A stretch of 64,000 bases of DNA from Bog-756 sp963828385 (lineage in GTDB: Bacteria > Actinomycetota > Acidimicrobiia > Acidimicrobiales > RAAP-2). Positions 1 through 8,874 of the stretch are shown here, piece by piece. The notes under the pieces were generated by a model, which saw only the letters and a program-made list of their open reading frames with translations, was not told the DNA's origin and searched no databases. Location: the NCBI GenBank assembly GCA_963828385.1, contig CAWHEF010000002.1, forward strand, positions 868,001 through 932,000. Direction: 5' to 3'. Both the position numbers and the translations under genes were made by a program. Every line of letters begins with the position of its first letter. The first letter of the stretch is position 1.

Positions 1-954
1 ACCCTGGTCGAGCCGGACACCTCGAGAATCCCGGCAGAGCCGCCCAAGGACATCCTCTACCACCACCGGGTCAACTACTGGCAGTCGCTGAAGACCCTCT
101 GGGCAAGTCGCGAGATCATCTACACGCTGGCCGAGCGCGACTTCCGGGCCCAGTACAAGCAGGCCACCCTGGGCGTGCTGTGGGCGGTCATCAGCCCGGT
201 GGCCACCTTGGTGATCTTCGTCGTCGTGTTCTCGCGGGTGAAGTCGTTCGGCAGCGAGGGCCTTCCCTACGCGCTCTACGCGTTCGTGGGCATCCTGTGC
301 TGGAGCTTCTTCTCTTCGGCCCTCGGCAACGGGGGCCAGTCGCTGCTCAACAACAAGGCCTTGTTGGCCAAGACCCAGTTCCCGAGGGAGTGCTTCCCGC
401 TGGAGACCCTCGGGGTGAACGGTCTCAACACGATCCTGTCGTGGGTGCCCCTGGCCCTTTTGTTCGTCCTCTTCGGCCGGGCGCCGACGCTCGCCACCCT
501 GTGGGTCCCGCTCTTCATGACGATCGAGGTGATCTTCGCCGCCGGCATCGCCATGGCCATCGGCAGCATCGTCATCCAGATGCGCGACCTCGCCCAGGTC
601 CTCCCGATCATGACCTCGCTCGGGCTGTTCGCCACCCCGGTGATCTGGCCGTTCTCCCGGATCCCGGCCCACTACCACATAAGCGGCGGCCGCCTGATCC
701 CCAAGCACCTGGGAGCCGCCCACCACGTCATCGCCGCCCACTGGGTCGGCGGCTTCGACATCAACCTGCAGATCGTCTACTCCTTCTTCAACCCGCTCGG
801 GCCGGTCATCTCCGGGGCCCGTGACACCATGCTGCTCGGCCATGCCCCTCAGTGGAACATCACGATCGTCGGCGCCATCGGGGCCGTCCTCTACCTCGCC
901 CTCGGCTACCGGATCTTCAAGAAGCTGGAGGTGAACTTTGCCGACATTGCCTAG
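1..954 (+). CDS. wzm: ABC-2 polysaccharide exporter permease (Wzm-like), 5' end outside window
   Basis: Inner-membrane permease of an ABC-2 exporter for lipid-linked polysaccharide or teichoic acid. The frame is open from base 1, so the N-terminus lies upstream of the window. The visible part begins with a hydrophilic stretch containing an ERDFRAQYKQATLGVLW amphipathic segment, typical just before the first membrane span of Wzm/TagG proteins. About six hydrophobic segments follow, starting near base 175. A start at GTG 175 would remove the conserved ERDF..Y.. segment and is unlikely. It overlaps the ATPase gene by 17 bases, so the two are co-translated. Family assignment is strong; the exact cargo is not shown by the sequence. 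Confidence 0.9.
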   Translation, partial: TLVEPDTSRIPAEPPKDILYHHRVNYWQSLKTLWASREIIYTLAERDFRAQYKQATLGVLWAVISPVATLVIFVVVFSRVKSFGSEGLPYALYAFVGILCWSFFSSALGNGGQSLLNNKALLAKTQFPRECFPLETLGVNGLNTILSWVPLALLFVLFGRAPTLATLWVPLFMTIEVIFAAGIAMAIGSIVIQMRDLAQVLPIMTSLGLFATPVIWPFSRIPAHYHISGGRLIPKHLGAAHHVIAAHWVGGFDINLQIVYSFFNPLGPVISGARDTMLLGHAPQWNITIVGAIGAVLYLALGYRIFKKLEVNFADIA

Positions 955-2131
955 TGGCACCATCGAATGCGACCAGGTGTGGAAGCGGTTCCGGGCCGAC
1001 AAGACGATCCCCAAGTTCTACGACCAGATGAAGCGGTTCGGGAAGTCGATCGCCACTGGTTCGAGGAAGGATTACCGGTGGGTGCTAAAGGACGTGAGCC
1101 TGGAGGTGCCGCCGGGAGGGACCCTGGCCCTGATCGGCATCAACGGCTCCGGCAAGACCACACTGCTCAAGATCATCTCCCAGGTGACCTATCAGTCGGC
1201 CGGAACCTGCCAGATCCAGGGCCGCATCGGCGCCCTGCTCAGCGTGACGAGCGGGATCCACCCCGAGCTGACCGGCAAGGAGAACATCTACCTCTACGGC
1301 GCGGTGATGGGCATGGGGCGCCAGAAGATCAAGGGCCAGTTCGACGAGATCGTGGACTTCGCCGGGCTGGCCGACGCCGTCAACCGCCAAGTCAAGTTCT
1401 ACTCGATGGGCATGATGATGCGGCTCGGGTTCACCATCGCCGCCTTCCTCGAGCCTGACGTGCTGCTCGTGGACGAGGTGCTCTCGGTGGGGGACGCCAA
1501 CTTCCAGCAGAAGTGCCTCAAGCGGATCGGAGAGATCGTCCGTTCCGGCACCACGCTGCTCTATGTCTCCCACGACCTCGCCTCGGTCGAGGCCGTTTGT
1601 GAGAAGGCTGTGTGGCTGGCCGACGCCTGTGTCCAGGCCTCGGGTCCGGTCAAGGAGGTGGTGGGCAGCTACCGGGCAGCGGTCGAGCAGAACGCCGCCC
1701 TCACCACGTCCAGCGAGGGCGTGGTCGACGTGTTGAAGGTGGAGATCGACGCCTCCGATGGTGGCCAGGTCCGCTCCGAGTGCGATCTCGACATCCGGCT
1801 CACCTTGAACTCGCCCCGGCCGCTCGATGCCAACTTCTTCATCGGCGTGTCCCAGGGGAGCGCCTTCCCGATGTTCGTGGTCCGCTACAGCGGCTCGTTC
1901 CCGGCCGGCGACTTCGAGGTCCACTGCCGGCTCCACCACGTGCCCCTGGCCAAGGGTCGTTACTCGCTGTGGCCGGCCATGTCGGGCCACGCCGGGGGCG
2001 CAGGCAAACCGCTGTTGGCGTGGCGGCCGGTCATGTCCTTCGACGTGATGGGGCCCGACGCCTACACGCTGCCCGAGGGCGTGATGGTCATGTCACCGGT
2101 GTTCGTGGGCGCCGACTGGGAGGTCAACTGA
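938..2131 (+). CDS. wzt: ABC transporter ATP-binding protein with C-terminal extension (Wzt-like)
   Basis: Nucleotide-binding subunit that pairs with the preceding permease to export polysaccharide. It has 397 residues. Walker A GINGSGKTT is at 67-75, the signature region FYSMGMMMRLGF at about 154-165, and Walker B VLLVDEVLSVGD at about 175-186, followed by an H-loop SHD. Residues from about 250 to 397 form a beta-rich extension resembling the carbohydrate-binding Wzt C-domain. In known systems that domain recognises a modified chain end; this role here is inference. The start is TTG 938 inside the permease gene; another in-frame TTG lies at 947. The family call is secure and the C-domain ligand is unknown. 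Confidence 0.9.
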   Translation: MPTLPSGTIECDQVWKRFRADKTIPKFYDQMKRFGKSIATGSRKDYRWVLKDVSLEVPPGGTLALIGINGSGKTTLLKIISQVTYQSAGTCQIQGRIGALLSVTSGIHPELTGKENIYLYGAVMGMGRQKIKGQFDEIVDFAGLADAVNRQVKFYSMGMMMRLGFTIAAFLEPDVLLVDEVLSVGDANFQQKCLKRIGEIVRSGTTLLYVSHDLASVEAVCEKAVWLADACVQASGPVKEVVGSYRAAVEQNAALTTSSEGVVDVLKVEIDASDGGQVRSECDLDIRLTLNSPRPLDANFFIGVSQGSAFPMFVVRYSGSFPAGDFEVHCRLHHVPLAKGRYSLWPAMSGHAGGAGKPLLAWRPVMSFDVMGPDAYTLPEGVMVMSPVFVGADWEVN

Positions 2132-2494
2132 CCCGGCTCCTGCGGGGAGCACGGCCCAGACCGGTCTCGGGGTGGCATTGTACGAACACCCCTCTGGCGG
2201 CAAAATCCCAAGTCACGGCCATGATCGACGGCCAAGCGATCAGTCTCGCAGCGTCGAATCCCGCCCTGCGGACGGGAGGGGGTACCCGATAGGCCAGATC
2301 GACTCCTTCGTGGGTTTCGAACGGACCCGCCGACGCGTGGAGCGCATCCATCCCGTCGCGGTCGACACCCGAACTCATCGTCGACGGTCGAGACCTCTGC
2401 GCACCGGTGACAACCCGCCTGCGGCGATCTTGCCGCACTTCTGCGGCAGTTACCCGGAGGTGCCCATCTGCTGGACGTTCATGGCCGGCTGGGC
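2132..2494. other. Intergenic region, no gene recognised
   Basis: About 360 bases separate the exporter genes from the regulator. Two weak hairpins could end exporter transcription: arms 2136-2140/2146-2150 (loop of 5) and arms 2169-2174/2187-2192 (loop of 12). Neither has a clear T-run. Open frames on both strands here have no recognisable protein content and are rejected. Confidence 0.5.
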
Positions 2495-2524
2495 TTGACA
2501 CGGCTCTCTCAATCCATAACTATG
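2495..2524 (+). promoter_or_regulatory. Candidate promoter of the TetR operon
   Basis: A consensus TTGACA (2495-2500) lies 16-18 bases before an A/T-rich segment at 2517-2523 that could serve as -10. It lies directly upstream of the palindromic operator and of the revised regulator start. The -10 match is weak. Confidence 0.5.
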
Positions 2525-2534
2525 AGTGATAGGT

Positions 2535-2553
2535 TATCTATCGACAATAGATA
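2535..2553 (+). promoter_or_regulatory. Palindromic operator, probable TetR autoregulatory site
   Basis: TATCTAT at 2535-2541 and ATAGATA at 2547-2553 form a perfect 7+7 inverted repeat with spacer CGACA. It is A/T-rich in a GC-rich region, lies between the candidate -10 and the ribosome site GGAG (2555-2558), and precedes a TetR-family gene. That is where TetR repressors usually bind. Binding itself is inference. Confidence 0.6.
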
Positions 2554-2563
2554 TGGAGCACGA

Positions 2564-3193
2564 GTGCCCCCAACCGAGACGAACAACCAAGTTGATCGAC
2601 GAGGGCGCCGTCGGGAAGCGAAACGGGCGACGATCCTGGCCGAGGCGTGGACGCTGGTTCATCGTGACGGCCTGGCCGCCATCTCGCTGCGAGATCTCGG
2701 AGAGCGTGTCGATCTGCGTCAACCATCCCTTTACGCCTACTTCGACTCGAAGCTCGGCTTGTACGACTTGATGTTCGCCGACGGCAATCGGCAGCTCCTC
2801 GACCTGATGAGGTCCCTCTCCCTGAGCGAAGACCCACGCGAAGCGCTCGTTGCGTTCGTCGAGGCGCTGGTGCGGTTCTCGAGCGAGGACGTGGTGCGCC
2901 ACCAGTTGTTGTTCCAGCGGACGATCCCCGGCTTCGAACCGTCCCCGGCTTCTTACGAGCTCGCTGTCGAGTTCTACGAGATCGCCCGCCAAAGACTCGC
3001 CGCGGCAGGCGCGTCCCATCCTGGAGACGTCGACGTCTTCAGCGCAGTGGTAAACGGACTCGCCCATCAGCAGGTGGCAAACGACCCCGGTGGCGATCGC
3101 TGGGTGCGCCTCGCCGCACGGACGGTGGACATGTTCCTGGCCGACGTCGATCGACGCCGTCAGGGCAGCGCTCGGAAAGGAGCACGGCAATGA
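2564..3193 (+). CDS. TetR/AcrR family transcriptional regulator
   Basis: DNA-binding repressor, about 209 residues from GTG 2564. The N-terminal helix-turn-helix reads AAISLRDLGERVDLRQPSLYAYFDSK, split here as AISLRDLGERVDLRQ then PSLYAYFDSK, a classic TetR_N pattern at about residues 35-62. The rest is a helical ligand-binding domain with WHG-like features. I prefer GTG 2564 because GGAG lies five bases upstream and the palindromic operator lies before it; the longer frame from TTG 2495 would translate through promoter and operator. The stop overlaps the next ATG (ATGA at 3190), so both are one operon. Its likely targets are this operon; the inducer is unknown. Confidence 0.85.
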   Translation: MPPTETNNQVDRRGRRREAKRATILAEAWTLVHRDGLAAISLRDLGERVDLRQPSLYAYFDSKLGLYDLMFADGNRQLLDLMRSLSLSEDPREALVAFVEALVRFSSEDVVRHQLLFQRTIPGFEPSPASYELAVEFYEIARQRLAAAGASHPGDVDVFSAVVNGLAHQQVANDPGGDRWVRLAARTVDMFLADVDRRRQGSARKGARQ

Positions 3194-3951
3194 ATCAGGC
3201 AACCATCCGCGACGTGACCACGGTCCCGAGGATCACCCACGATGAGGCGATGCGGATCGCCGCAGCGGAGAACAGCAAGTTCGCGGCCCTGCTCCGCAGC
3301 TTCGAGCCTGGCGACTGGACCAAGCCCACCGACTGCGTGCTCTGGGACGTGCGAGCCCTCGCCGCACACGTCGTGGGGTCCGCAGCCGGTCAGGCGTCGC
3401 CCCGCGAGTTCGTCCGCCAGGTGCGGAAGGGACGTCCGCTGATCGCTGAGATCGGTGGCAAGTTCTGGTGGGACGGCATGAACGAGTTCCAAGTGCGTGA
3501 GCGAGCTGACATCAGTAGCCAAGAACTTGTCTCCGAGTGGGGTGCTGTCTCAGCCAGGGCTTTGCGCGCTCGCACCGGGCTCCCGCGCCCGATCGCCAGC
3601 CTTCCGCTGCTCAAGCTCCCCGCACCAGTCGGCCGACAGCCGCTCTCCTACCTCTTCGACGTCGGATTCACCCGCGACGTGTGGATGCACCGCATCGACC
3701 TGGCTCGGGCGGCGGCGAAGACGCTCGACGTCGATCCCTATCACGACGGTCGGATCGTGGCTGACCTCGTCGCCGAATGGGCGAGCACCCATGGTGAGCC
3801 GTTCACCCTCACGCTCGACGGCCCAGCCGGAGGGCAGTTCCGAGCCGGAACCGGCGGCGAGCACGTCGACATGGACGCCATCGAGTTCTGCCGGATCCTG
3901 GCCGAGCGAGGTCACGGCACCGGGATCCTCCGCCACACCCTTCCCCTCTAG
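3190..3951 (+). CDS. Maleylpyruvate isomerase-like (MDMPI/DinB-fold) family protein
   Basis: A 253-residue soluble protein of the actinobacterial family with an MDMPI N-terminal domain (four-helix DinB-like fold). The N-terminal part carries the usual W-x-x-P-T-x-C-x-x-W-D-V-R-x-L-x-x-H-V-V-G pattern (around residues 40-65); the histidine is a likely metal ligand. A second conserved segment DVWMHRIDLARA lies near residue 165. Relatives include mycothiol-dependent isomerases, but most members have no assigned reaction. It is translationally coupled to the TetR gene and followed 31 bases later by a metallo-beta-lactamase-fold gene, so a TetR-controlled detoxification operon is plausible. Substrate unknown. 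Confidence 0.8.
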   Translation: MNQATIRDVTTVPRITHDEAMRIAAAENSKFAALLRSFEPGDWTKPTDCVLWDVRALAAHVVGSAAGQASPREFVRQVRKGRPLIAEIGGKFWWDGMNEFQVRERADISSQELVSEWGAVSARALRARTGLPRPIASLPLLKLPAPVGRQPLSYLFDVGFTRDVWMHRIDLARAAAKTLDVDPYHDGRIVADLVAEWASTHGEPFTLTLDGPAGGQFRAGTGGEHVDMDAIEFCRILAERGHGTGILRHTLPL

Positions 3952-3982
3952 CCCCACCACCCCAACCCGAAAAGGAGCAGGT

Positions 3983-4709
3983 ATGGACACGCAAATCGCC
4001 GAGATCGCCGAGCAGCATCTACCGGTTCTCGACCTTCGTCCCCGACGTCGGGCCGACTGGCTTCACCTTCAACCAGTACCTAATCGACGACGAGCAGCCC
4101 CTGCTGTTCCACACAGGGCACCGAGCCACCTTCCCGCTCCTCGCCGAGGCCATCGCCACGATCACCCCGCTGGACCGGCTTCGCTGGATCACCTTCGGCC
4201 ATCTCGAGGCGGACGAGTGTGGCGCCATGAACGAATTGCTCGCCGCAGCCCCCCAGGCCGAGGTGGCACACGGGGCGCTCGGCTGCATGGTGTCGCTGAA
4301 CGACTTGGCCGATCGGACGCCCCACCCACTCGCCGACGGCCAGGTCATCGAGCTCGGCGCACACCGGGTCCGGCACATCGACACCCCGCACGTCCCCCAC
4401 GGCTGGGAGGCCCGGATCCTCTACGAGGAGACCACCAACACACTTCTGTGCGGAGACCTCTTCACCCAACTCGGCAACGGCCCTGCGGTCACGACCGACG
4501 ACATTGTCGGGTCCGCCGCGCAGGCAGAGGATGTCTTCGGGGCCAGCTGCCTAACCCCGAACACCGGGCCCACCATCCGGCGACTGGCCGACCTTGGTCC
4601 TACGACGCTCGCCGTCATGCATGGCTCGTGCTTCTCCGGCGATGGGTCAAGGGCGCTCTTGGCGCTCGCCGACGACTACGACAGGCGTCTCTCCGACGTC
4701 CGGTCCTGA
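3983..4709 (+). pseudogene. Di-iron (ODP-type) metallo-beta-lactamase-fold protein, frameshifted
   Basis: ATG 3983 has a good ribosome site (AAGGAG, 3972-3977) and encodes MDTQIAEIAE, but the frame then fails. In the next frame, from about 4017, the protein continues as IYRFSTFVPDVGPTGFTFNQ and reads to the stop at 4709. The shift needs one extra base at about 4011-4016. The second part has the H-x-E-x-D motif (GHLEADE), a later D in GDLFTQ and H in MHGSC, as in oxygen-binding di-iron/flavodiiron-type MBL proteins. ATG 4227 lies after the metal motif, so a shortened protein would be inactive. Either a sequencing error or a recent inactivation. Third gene of the TetR operon. Confidence 0.75.
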
Positions 4710-4786
4710 AGCGGCACCTTCCGGCCGCATCGAGGGCGCGGAATCCAACCTGTCACAAATTCGTTTGTCGAAATTCGTGGGCCGGT

Positions 4787-5662
4787 TCAGGGGAAGAACA
4801 CCCGCTCGGTGACCGATCCGGCCAACCGGCCCGTTCGCATCCCGGCGGCGCGGGCCCACTCGATGCGGCCGTTTCCGGGTTGCGCCAGCCGGGGCAGGTG
4901 AACGGCCAGCCACAGCCACGACTTGGCCGCACCGGTCAGGTTGGGACGGGCCCCGGCCCGGCGATGGCGCCGGTAGAGCGTCGGCCCGCTCCGACCGTAG
5001 TGGGACGCCTGGCGGAACACCTCGGCGAACTGGTGACGCTCCCGTTTGGCCACGACCGCTTTGAACTCGACCAGGAACCGGTAGCCGGCCAGCTGCAGCC
5101 GCCAGCAGAGGTCGATGTCCTCGCCGATCAAGAGGGCCTCGGTGAACCCGCCGATCGTTTCGAACGCGTCACGCCGGACCGCCAGGTTGGCGCCGAGCCC
5201 CGCCGGCAGGTAGCCGAGCTGGCGCATCGAGGCCGGTCGCGGAGGCTGGGGGCGCAACCCGTTGAGCGACCAGAAGTCGAAGACCCCCGCCACCACGTCC
5301 GCCTCGTCCAGGGCGCTCGCCATGCCGGCCAGCCAGCCCGCCTGGACGACGTCGTCGGCGTCGCAGAAGAGCAGCCGGTCGCCGGTGGCCGCCCTGACCC
5401 CGGCGTTGCGGGCGCCCGGCGCGCCATAGGTGGTCGAGGCGTCCACGACGCGGATACGGGGGTGGCGTCCGGCCCATCGTCGTGCGACGGCCACGCTCTG
5501 GTCCGTCGAGCCGTTGTCGACCACCACGAGCTCCCAGTCGCAGGGAGAGTCCTGGTCGACGAGCGCCTCGAGCTGGTCCTCCAGGAAGGGCAACCCGTTC
5601 AGCACCGGGACGACGACGCTGATCGTGCTGCGAGATGGGTGCTGTCCCCCCGAGCTCGTCAC
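4787..5662 (-). CDS. Family 2 glycosyltransferase
   Basis: GT-A fold sugar transferase of 291 residues, probably cytoplasmic or membrane-associated. It shows SVVVPVLNG at about 15-23, VVVDNGSTD at 46-54, the metal/nucleotide-binding CDADD at 100-104 and a later GEDIDLCWRL acceptor-side motif. The start is GTG 5662. It is transcribed towards the frameshifted MBL gene and diverges from the GT2 at 5784. Donor and acceptor cannot be read from sequence; the surrounding cluster implies surface glycan synthesis. Confidence 0.88.
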   Translation of the reverse strand: MTSSGGQHPSRSTISVVVPVLNGLPFLEDQLEALVDQDSPCDWELVVVDNGSTDQSVAVARRWAGRHPRIRVVDASTTYGAPGARNAGVRAATGDRLLFCDADDVVQAGWLAGMASALDEADVVAGVFDFWSLNGLRPQPPRPASMRQLGYLPAGLGANLAVRRDAFETIGGFTEALLIGEDIDLCWRLQLAGYRFLVEFKAVVAKRERHQFAEVFRQASHYGRSGPTLYRRHRRAGARPNLTGAAKSWLWLAVHLPRLAQPGNGRIEWARAAGMRTGRLAGSVTERVFFP

Positions 5663-5783
5663 CGCTGGTTGCCTCCCGCGACCGCTGGAACCCGCGCCGT
5701 TCCGCTCCGAATGGTTTACTTCCGGACGGGCCCCACGCCAACCGTCGCCACCGGCGCGGGTAGCCTATCGCCGTGAGCGCAGG

Positions 5784-6812
5784 ATGACCGCGGCTCCATC
5801 CCGGTCGGGGGGCGCCTCCGGGGGAAGCGGTGACGGCCGGCTCGCTGCGGTGGTGGCCGTGGTGCTCACCCACCTCCGGCCGCAGCTCGCCACGGACGTG
5901 ACGCGGACCCTGATCGACGCCGAAGGGCTCCGTCCCGACCAGGTGATCGTGGTGGTCAACGGCGAGGGCGGCCTCGACGCCCCGGACCTCGAGGACCGCG
6001 TCCAGATGGTGCGGCTCGGGCGCAACACCGGTCCCGCCGGAGGGTTCCGCGCCGGGTTGGAAGAGGCGTTCCGCTCCCCCCATGTGCGGTGGGCCTACCT
6101 GTGCGAGGACGACGTGGGTCTCTTCGACCTCCCCGTTCCCCGGTTGGCCCCCCTCGTCGAGGCGGCCGAGAGACGTGCCGGCTCGGCGGAGCGGCTCGGT
6201 GCCGTGGTGGCCTACGGCCGGCGCTTCGTCGGGCGGGGGGCGCACACGGTGAACGTGGTCCCCGACACGGCATCGGCCGGCTGGACCCCGGTGGACGTGG
6301 CGTGCTGGGGCGCCACCCTCGTGTCGCGCTCGGTCGTCGACGCCGGCGTGCTCCCCGATCCGGAGTGGTTCTTCGGGCTCGAGGACTTCGACTTCTTCTG
6401 CCGGGTCCGGGCCGCCGGGCTCTCGGTGGTGCTGGACGAAACGGCCGCATGGCGCGTGGCCGACCAGCAGACGCTCTCGGGCCGGGAGGACGCCCACAAG
6501 GACCGCCGGCCCACCGACGATGCGGAAGCCTGGCGGGCCTACTACCACGCCAGGAACTCGATCATGCTGGCCCGCCGGCACGGCCGGCCGAGCTGGTACG
6601 TGTGGCACCTGGCCTACTCCGCTCGCCATCTCCAAAAGGCGCGCAGCGGTGCCGAGCGGGTGGCCATCGCCCACGGCCTGTGGGACGGGGCGCTCGGTCG
6701 CACCGGCCAGCACCCTCGCTACCACCGCACCCTCGGCGAGCACACCCTGCCGGGCCCCCCCGGCGGAATCCGCGTCACCTCGAAACCCTCCGGCGAGCCG
6801 GGATCGGCCTGA
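5784..6812 (+). CDS. Family 2 glycosyltransferase (GlfT2/rhamnosyl type)
   Basis: A 342-residue GT2 similar to galactofuranosyl- and rhamnosyltransferases. Visible motifs are AVVLTHLRP near residue 27, NTGPAGGFRAG (the usual N-x-G-x-x-G-G-x-x-x-G segment), the DxD-equivalent EDDVG, CWGATLVSR, and GLEDFDFFCR carrying the catalytic base region. The C-terminus has the YYHARNS motif common in this subgroup. ATG 5784 is chosen because GTG 5773 is out of frame and stops after four codons. It is followed three bases later by the amidotransferase gene, so the two are co-expressed. Confidence 0.88.
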   Translation: MTAAPSRSGGASGGSGDGRLAAVVAVVLTHLRPQLATDVTRTLIDAEGLRPDQVIVVVNGEGGLDAPDLEDRVQMVRLGRNTGPAGGFRAGLEEAFRSPHVRWAYLCEDDVGLFDLPVPRLAPLVEAAERRAGSAERLGAVVAYGRRFVGRGAHTVNVVPDTASAGWTPVDVACWGATLVSRSVVDAGVLPDPEWFFGLEDFDFFCRVRAAGLSVVLDETAAWRVADQQTLSGREDAHKDRRPTDDAEAWRAYYHARNSIMLARRHGRPSWYVWHLAYSARHLQKARSGAERVAIAHGLWDGALGRTGQHPRYHRTLGEHTLPGPPGGIRVTSKPSGEPGSA

Positions 6813-6815
6813 GCC

Positions 6816-8787
6816 GTGTGCGGCATCGCCGGCCTCTTCGACCCGGCTGGCTCCGAGCGGGCCGAGACCCGCCACCACCAGGTGGCGGCCATGACGGCGA
6901 CCCTGACTCACCGGGGGCCCGACGCCGGTGGCCAGTGGTCGGACAGCGAGACGGGCGTGTTCCTCGGCCACCGCCGGCTCTCCATCGTCGGGCTCGGACC
7001 GGCCGGGGCCCAGCCCATGACCTCGGCCGGCGGCCGCTGGGTGCTCTCCTACAACGGCGAGCTCTACAACACGGCGGCGCTCCGGGGGCGCCTCGAGGCG
7101 GGCGGCGTCCGGTTCCGCGGCAGTTCGGACACCGAGGTCGTGGTGGAGGCGGTCCAGGCCTGGGGGCTCCTGCCCGCGCTCGAGGCGACCGAGGGCATGT
7201 ACGCCCTGGCCCTCTGGGACCGCTCGGAGCGGCGCCTGCACCTCGTGCGCGACCGGTTCGGCGAGAAGCCCCTCTACCACGGCTGGGTCGGGGGAGCGGT
7301 CGCCTTCGCATCCGAGCTCAAGGCGTTCGCTGCGCTCCCGTCCTTCCGCCCGGAGGTGGACCGCGACGCCGTCGCCCTGTTCCTCCGCCACAACTGCATC
7401 CCCGCCCCCCACTCCATCTACCGCGGCGTGGCCAAGGTCGAGCCCGGGCGAGGTGGCGACCTACTCGGCGCTCGGTCACGAGGGCGCACCCCCCCGGCTC
7501 GGCCACTTCTGGTCGGCGCAGACGGCTGTGGAGGAGGCCCGGAGCCGCCCGCTCTCCGGCCCGACCGACGTGCTCTGTGACCAGCTCGAGTCGGCCCTGT
7601 CGGCGTCGGTGGCCGCCCGCATGGTGGCAGACGTGCCGGTGGGCGCATTCCTGTCCGGCGGGATCGACTCGGCCACGGTGGTGGCTCTCATGCAGCAGCA
7701 CTCCACGCGGCCGGTCAGGACGTTCACCGTCGGCTTCGCGGACCGCGCCTTCGACGAGTCGGCCGAGGCTGCGAAGGTCGCCGCTCATCTCGGCACCGAC
7801 CACACCCCGCTCATGGTCAGCGACGCCGAGGCGGCGGCGGTCATTCCCCATCTGCCCGAGATCTGGGACGAGCCGTTCGGCGACGTGTCCGAGATCCCCA
7901 TGCACCTGGTGTCGGCCCTGGCCCGGGAGTCGGTGACCGTGTCCCTGTCGGGGGACGGCGGGGACGAGCTCTTCGCCGGGTACAACCGCCACGCCTGGCT
8001 CGACACCCTGTGGCGGCGGGTGCAGGCGGCGCCGCCCCGGGCCCGGCGGCTCATCGGGTCGGGGCTCGGACGGATCCCCCCCGGCGCCGTCGACGGCATG
8101 GCCCGGGTCACCACCGTCCTGCCGGCCCGGATGCGGGTCAGGAACCCGGCCTTCAAGGTGGCGAAGGTGGCCAAGGTGCTCAAAGCCGAGACCCCCGAGG
8201 ACGCCTACCTCTCCCTCGTCTCCTACTGGGACGACGCCGAGTCCATCGCCCTCGGAGCCGGCCGGTCGGCGTCGATGGCGTCGCGTCCGACGGACTGGCC
8301 CGACCTGGGAGGGATCACCGAGCAGATGCTCTGGCTGGACCTCGTCGGCTACCTGCCCGACGACATCCTCACCAAACTGGACCGGGCGGCCATGGCGGTA
8401 TCGCTCGAGACGCGGGTGCCCTTCCTCGACCGGGAGGTGTTCGACCTCGCCTGGCGGCTCCCGCTCCCGTACAAGCTGCGTGAGGGGCAGACCAAGTGGC
8501 TGCTCCGCCAGGTCCTCTACCGTCACGTGCCCGCCGCCCTCGTCGAGCGGCCCAAGATGGGCTTCGGGTTCCCCATCGGGGCCATGATCGCGGGCCCGCT
8601 CCGGCCGTGGGCCGAGGACCTGCTGTCGGTCGGCCGCCTCGAGCACCAGGGCCTCCTCGACCCGGGTCCCATCCGCCAGGCGTGGCGCCGGCACCTGACC
8701 GGCACCAGGGACTATTCGCACGAGCTCTGGGACGTCCTGAGCCTCCAGGCATGGCTGGAGAGGTGGATGCCCGACCAGGCAGGATAG
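6816..8787 (+). CDS. asnB: Asparagine synthase-like glutamine amidotransferase, one-base frameshift
   Basis: AsnB-type enzyme: glutamine is hydrolysed in the N-terminal Ntn domain and ammonia is used to amidate an adenylated carboxylate. GTG 6816 gives MCGIAG with nucleophile Cys2; RGPD, NGELYN and the SSDTE segment follow. The synthetase domain has the PP-loop SGGIDS near residue 280, GDGGDELFAGY and a C-terminal MGFGFPIG. The frame breaks at G-run 7446-7448: one extra G there separates a frame ending at 7580 from the frame 7453-8787; removing it gives about 656 residues, the normal length. In polysaccharide clusters such proteins often amidate uronic acids, so this may not be a true asparagine synthase (inference). 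Possibly a sequencing error. Confidence 0.85.
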
Positions 8788-8797
8788 AGTGACGGGC

Positions 8798-8817
8798 TCC
8801 CGGGCGGCGCGCCGGGA
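8798..8817 (+). terminator. Hairpin after the amidotransferase gene
   Basis: TCCCGG (8798-8803) pairs with CCGGGA (8812-8817) around a GC-rich loop, 10 bases after the stop codon. There is no T-run, so it is a possible attenuator or terminator only. Confidence 0.35.
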
Positions 8818-8874
8818 CAGCACGTCGGGGCGGCGCCGAGGGGGCAGCATGACCGGGCAGAGGGAGCGGGCGGG

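Noticed and set aside
2124..2501. 125-residue minus-strand frame in the gap before the TetR gene
   Set aside because: No recognisable domain, no promoter or ribosome site, and overlaps the TetR promoter.
4751..4780. AAATTCGT direct repeats after the MBL gene considered as a terminator or att site
   Set aside because: Two short direct copies only, no hairpin and no integrase nearby.
3497..5776. 759-residue plus-strand frame spanning MDMPI, MBL and GT2
   Set aside because: Only ten codons after 3983 belong to a real protein (start of the frameshifted MBL gene); the rest is out-of-frame.
5169..7412. 747-residue minus-strand frame
   Set aside because: Its sequence mirrors real GT2 genes on both strands; no domain content.
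8785..8790. TAGAGT as a promoter for the GT4 at 8875
   Set aside because: The TAG is the asnB stop codon and the predicted RNA would start inside a hairpin; the GT4 has its own purine-rich ribosome site.
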